Part shown: positions 5,378-7,109 of the stretch, in pieces
Numbering within the stretch: the stretch's first letter is position 1
Layout of the letters: every line of letters starts with the position of its first letter
Assembly: GCA_000433515.1 (NCBI GenBank)
Contig: FR891116.1
Coordinates: forward strand, 1-7,109
DNA from: Candidatus Colimorpha enterica
Lineage (GTDB): Bacteria > Bacillota > Clostridia > Oscillospirales > CAG-272
Direction of reading: 5' to 3'
Length of the DNA: 7,109 nt
The notes under the pieces: generated by a model
Told to the model about the DNA's origin: nothing
Databases searched by the model: none
What the model saw: only the letters and a program-made list of their open reading frames with translations
Position numbers and translations under genes: made by a program

Positions 5378-6969
5378 CAAACGGGCAATCTGTGAAGAAA
5401 AAGCAGACGGTGAACAAAAAGCAGAAGCTGACGATAATCATCTGCGCATCGGTCTTTGCGGTGCTGCTTGTCGTTTATCTTGCGGTCATAAGACCCCTTC
5501 TGAAAACCGCAACAGCCGAAACCAAGCCTCCGGAGCTGCTTGAGGGCGAGGTCCTCGGTGCAAACAACCGCGTGCTGATGTTCCCCCACACCGAAAAGGC
5601 GGACATCCTGAGCATAGAGGTACACAACGAAAAGGGAACCTACAAATTCTACCGCGGCTTCAACGGCGACAACGACAATTTCTACATCGAGGGCATGGAG
5701 GGCGCTCCGTACAGCCTTGAGCTTCTCTCGTCGCTTGTCGTTTCGTCGGGGTATACACTTGCAATGCCCCTCGGCGACGGCTCTCCGAGGCTGAACGACC
5801 CGTCCGACGACCTGTCGGTATACGGGCTTGCCGAAAGCGACAATCCGGCGTGGTATCTGCTCACGACAATGAGCGGAAAGACCTACAAGGTCTATATCGG
5901 AAACCAGATCCCCACCGGCGGCGGATATTACTGTATGTTTGACGGCAGAAACGCGGTCTACGTGCTTGACAGCTCGCTATCCTCGACGCTTCTTGCCGAC
6001 GTTAAGTCTATGATCACCCCCAGCCTCGGCTATCCGATCTCCACATCGGATATGTTCAAGGTCGATGATTTCCAGATAATCAAGGAAAACAAGCTGTTCC
6101 TCTGGGTCGATACCCTTACTGCCGAGGAAAGCGGAAAGGAGCTTCCCTCCTACGAAGCCAAGTTCCCTGCGGGAATGGAGCTGAACACTTCGGTTTATAC
6201 CTCGCTTCTTGAGGTATTCTCATCCTTCGCCGGAACCGAAACGGTTGCCTGCGGCAGCGAGGTAGCAAAGCTTGACAGCGCAATGCTTAAGGAAAAATAC
6301 GGGATCGACATAGAGGCTCCGTACTACCTCGTCCACTACAAGGTCGGCGATATAGAGACGTATATCGAGTTCAGTGCGCCCGACGAGGACGGCAATATGT
6401 ATGCCTACTCCACCGTCTACAACCTTGTTGCAAAGATAAACATCGCGTCCGCGGCGTTTATCAACTGGGATATCCTTCAGTACGTAAGCCCTGCGGTATT
6501 CGGCGACAACATCAACGACGTGTCGAAGATCGAGGTCAAGGGCAGCATCAACAACGGCGCCAATGAAAAACTCGATGTTGACACCTTCTTCACCCTTGCC
6601 GGCGAAAAGAATGAAAAGGGTCAGAAGGAAGATATCATAATCAAGAAAAAGGGCAGCGACAAAAAGTTCGACGAGGACGAGGTAAAGAACTTCAGACAGT
6701 TCTACAAGACTATCCTCGGCATTAAGCTTCAGGGCAGAACAGACTCCGATGAAACGGACAAGATGACTCTTCTCTGCGAGATGACCGTCACGCGGGACAA
6801 CGGCGAGGTGCTTGAATTCAAATTCTGGTCGTATTCGACAAGAAGATGCTTCTATACCGTCAACGGAGAGGGCGAGTACTACACCCTCCGCGACAGTGTC
6901 GAAAAGCTCATACGCGATGCCGACAAGATAATGTCCGGCCTCCCGGTCGATTCAGACAACAAGAACTGA
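5374..6969 (+). CDS. DUF4340 domain-containing membrane-anchored protein
   Basis: This 531-residue protein has a Lys-rich N-terminus, a single membrane helix at about 19-40 with no lipobox, and a large extracytoplasmic region. The segment from VYGLAE (149-154) through KVYIGNQIPTGGGYYCMF (172-189) to VYVL (195-198) matches the DUF4340 pattern of a YGL turn, an iG strand and a YY/vYvl pair. DUF4340 genes regularly sit directly after GldG-type genes, as here, so it is probably a periplasmic-side or wall-side accessory of the same transporter; its biochemical role is unknown. The C-terminal part (about 380-521) is a second domain, preceded by a highly charged Lys/Glu/Asp stretch (410-437). ATG 5374 overlaps the GldG stop in ATGA, and AAGGAG (5359-5364) lies 9 bases upstream, so the start is secure and translation is probably coupled. 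It is the last gene of the operon. Confidence 0.88.
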   Translation: MTNGQSVKKKQTVNKKQKLTIIICASVFAVLLVVYLAVIRPLLKTATAETKPPELLEGEVLGANNRVLMFPHTEKADILSIEVHNEKGTYKFYRGFNGDNDNFYIEGMEGAPYSLELLSSLVVSSGYTLAMPLGDGSPRLNDPSDDLSVYGLAESDNPAWYLLTTMSGKTYKVYIGNQIPTGGGYYCMFDGRNAVYVLDSSLSSTLLADVKSMITPSLGYPISTSDMFKVDDFQIIKENKLFLWVDTLTAEESGKELPSYEAKFPAGMELNTSVYTSLLEVFSSFAGTETVACGSEVAKLDSAMLKEKYGIDIEAPYYLVHYKVGDIETYIEFSAPDEDGNMYAYSTVYNLVAKINIASAAFINWDILQYVSPAVFGDNINDVSKIEVKGSINNGANEKLDVDTFFTLAGEKNEKGQKEDIIIKKKGSDKKFDEDEVKNFRQFYKTILGIKLQGRTDSDETDKMTLLCEMTVTRDNGEVLEFKFWSYSTRRCFYTVNGEGEYYTLRDSVEKLIRDADKIMSGLPVDSDNKN

Positions 6970-6978
6970 ATCTTATTG

Positions 6979-7014
6979 ACACAGGGCGAAAAGTTTATTC
7001 GCCCTGTGTTTTTT
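6979..7014 (+). terminator. Intrinsic terminator of the ABC operon
   Basis: A perfect 12-bp stem, ACACAGGGCGAA (6979-6990) with TTCGCCCTGTGT (6998-7009), closes a 7-base loop and runs into six T residues (7009-7014). It starts 10 bases after the DUF4340 stop codon and is a textbook strong terminator on the + strand. The reverse strand has no T-tract after the stem, so it is one-directional. Confidence 0.95.
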
Positions 7015-7020
7015 CGCATA

Positions 7021-7045
7021 AGCCTTCCCCTCAAAGGGGAAGGCT
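7021..7045. repeat. Perfect 11-bp inverted repeat, possible palindromic repeat element
   Basis: AGCCTTCCCCT (7021-7031) and AGGGGAAGGCT (7035-7045) are perfect inverted copies separated by CAA. The hairpin would be very stable but has no T-tract on either strand, and the operon already has its terminator 6 bases upstream. From memory, similar CCTTCCCCT/AGGGGAAGG hairpins recur as intergenic repeats in clostridial genomes, so a REP-like or MITE-derived element is my best guess. The following bases to 7109 show no gene or recognisable site. Confidence 0.5.
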
Positions 7046-7109
7046 CACTGTCGGGTTTTGTTTTGCCAACAGAGATTTTGTGACTGCGTCAGAGCCTATC
7101 CGTTTTTCT

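Noticed and set aside
1..7109. CRISPR array, tRNA, rRNA, insertion sequence or phage/defence genes
   Set aside because: There are no regularly spaced repeats, no tRNA cloverleaf or rRNA signature, and no transposase, integrase or defence-type domains in the open frames.

Overview
The window looks like chromosomal DNA from a spore-forming, moderately GC-rich Firmicute, most likely a clostridial (Oscillospiraceae-like) bacterium. The sporulation phosphatase gene spoIIE is the basis for this. AGGAG-type ribosome binding sites and strong intrinsic terminators fit. The lineage below class level is inference. All recognised genes are on the + strand; I see no tRNA, rRNA, CRISPR array, transposase or phage gene.

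Region 1 (1-1679) holds the 3' two thirds of spoIIE, cut by the window's left edge. It encodes the end of the membrane region, the central domain and a complete PP2C-type phosphatase domain, and is closed by an intrinsic terminator. Region 2 (1680-1925) is a 246-base gap. It contains a candidate sigma-A-type promoter with a small palindrome over its -10, then about 150 bases of leader with three stem-loops and a possible 9-codon reading frame whose stop overlaps the next start codon.

Region 3 (1926-6969) is a four-gene operon: an ABC ATPase (GldA-like), a six-helix ABC-2 permease (GldF-like), a membrane-anchored GldG-family protein and a DUF4340 protein. The last two genes overlap by ATGA. 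The first two are separated by an unusual spacer of about 150 bases with several potential hairpins and no terminator. The ATPase should dimerise on the cytoplasmic face of the permease, while the two single-anchor proteins place large domains outside the membrane. The substrate is unknown. The set resembles the gliding-motility GldA/F/G transporter of Bacteroidetes, but similar sets are common in non-gliding bacteria, so a gliding role should not be assumed.

Region 4 (6970-7109) has a very strong intrinsic terminator, then a perfect 11-bp inverted repeat that lacks a T-tract and may be a dispersed palindromic repeat. The last 64 bases show nothing I can name.

I do not see a clearly new system. 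The best leads are the structured leader with its overlapping mini-ORF, the structured spacer inside the operon, and the unassigned role of the GldAFG/DUF4340 transporter in a sporulating Firmicute.
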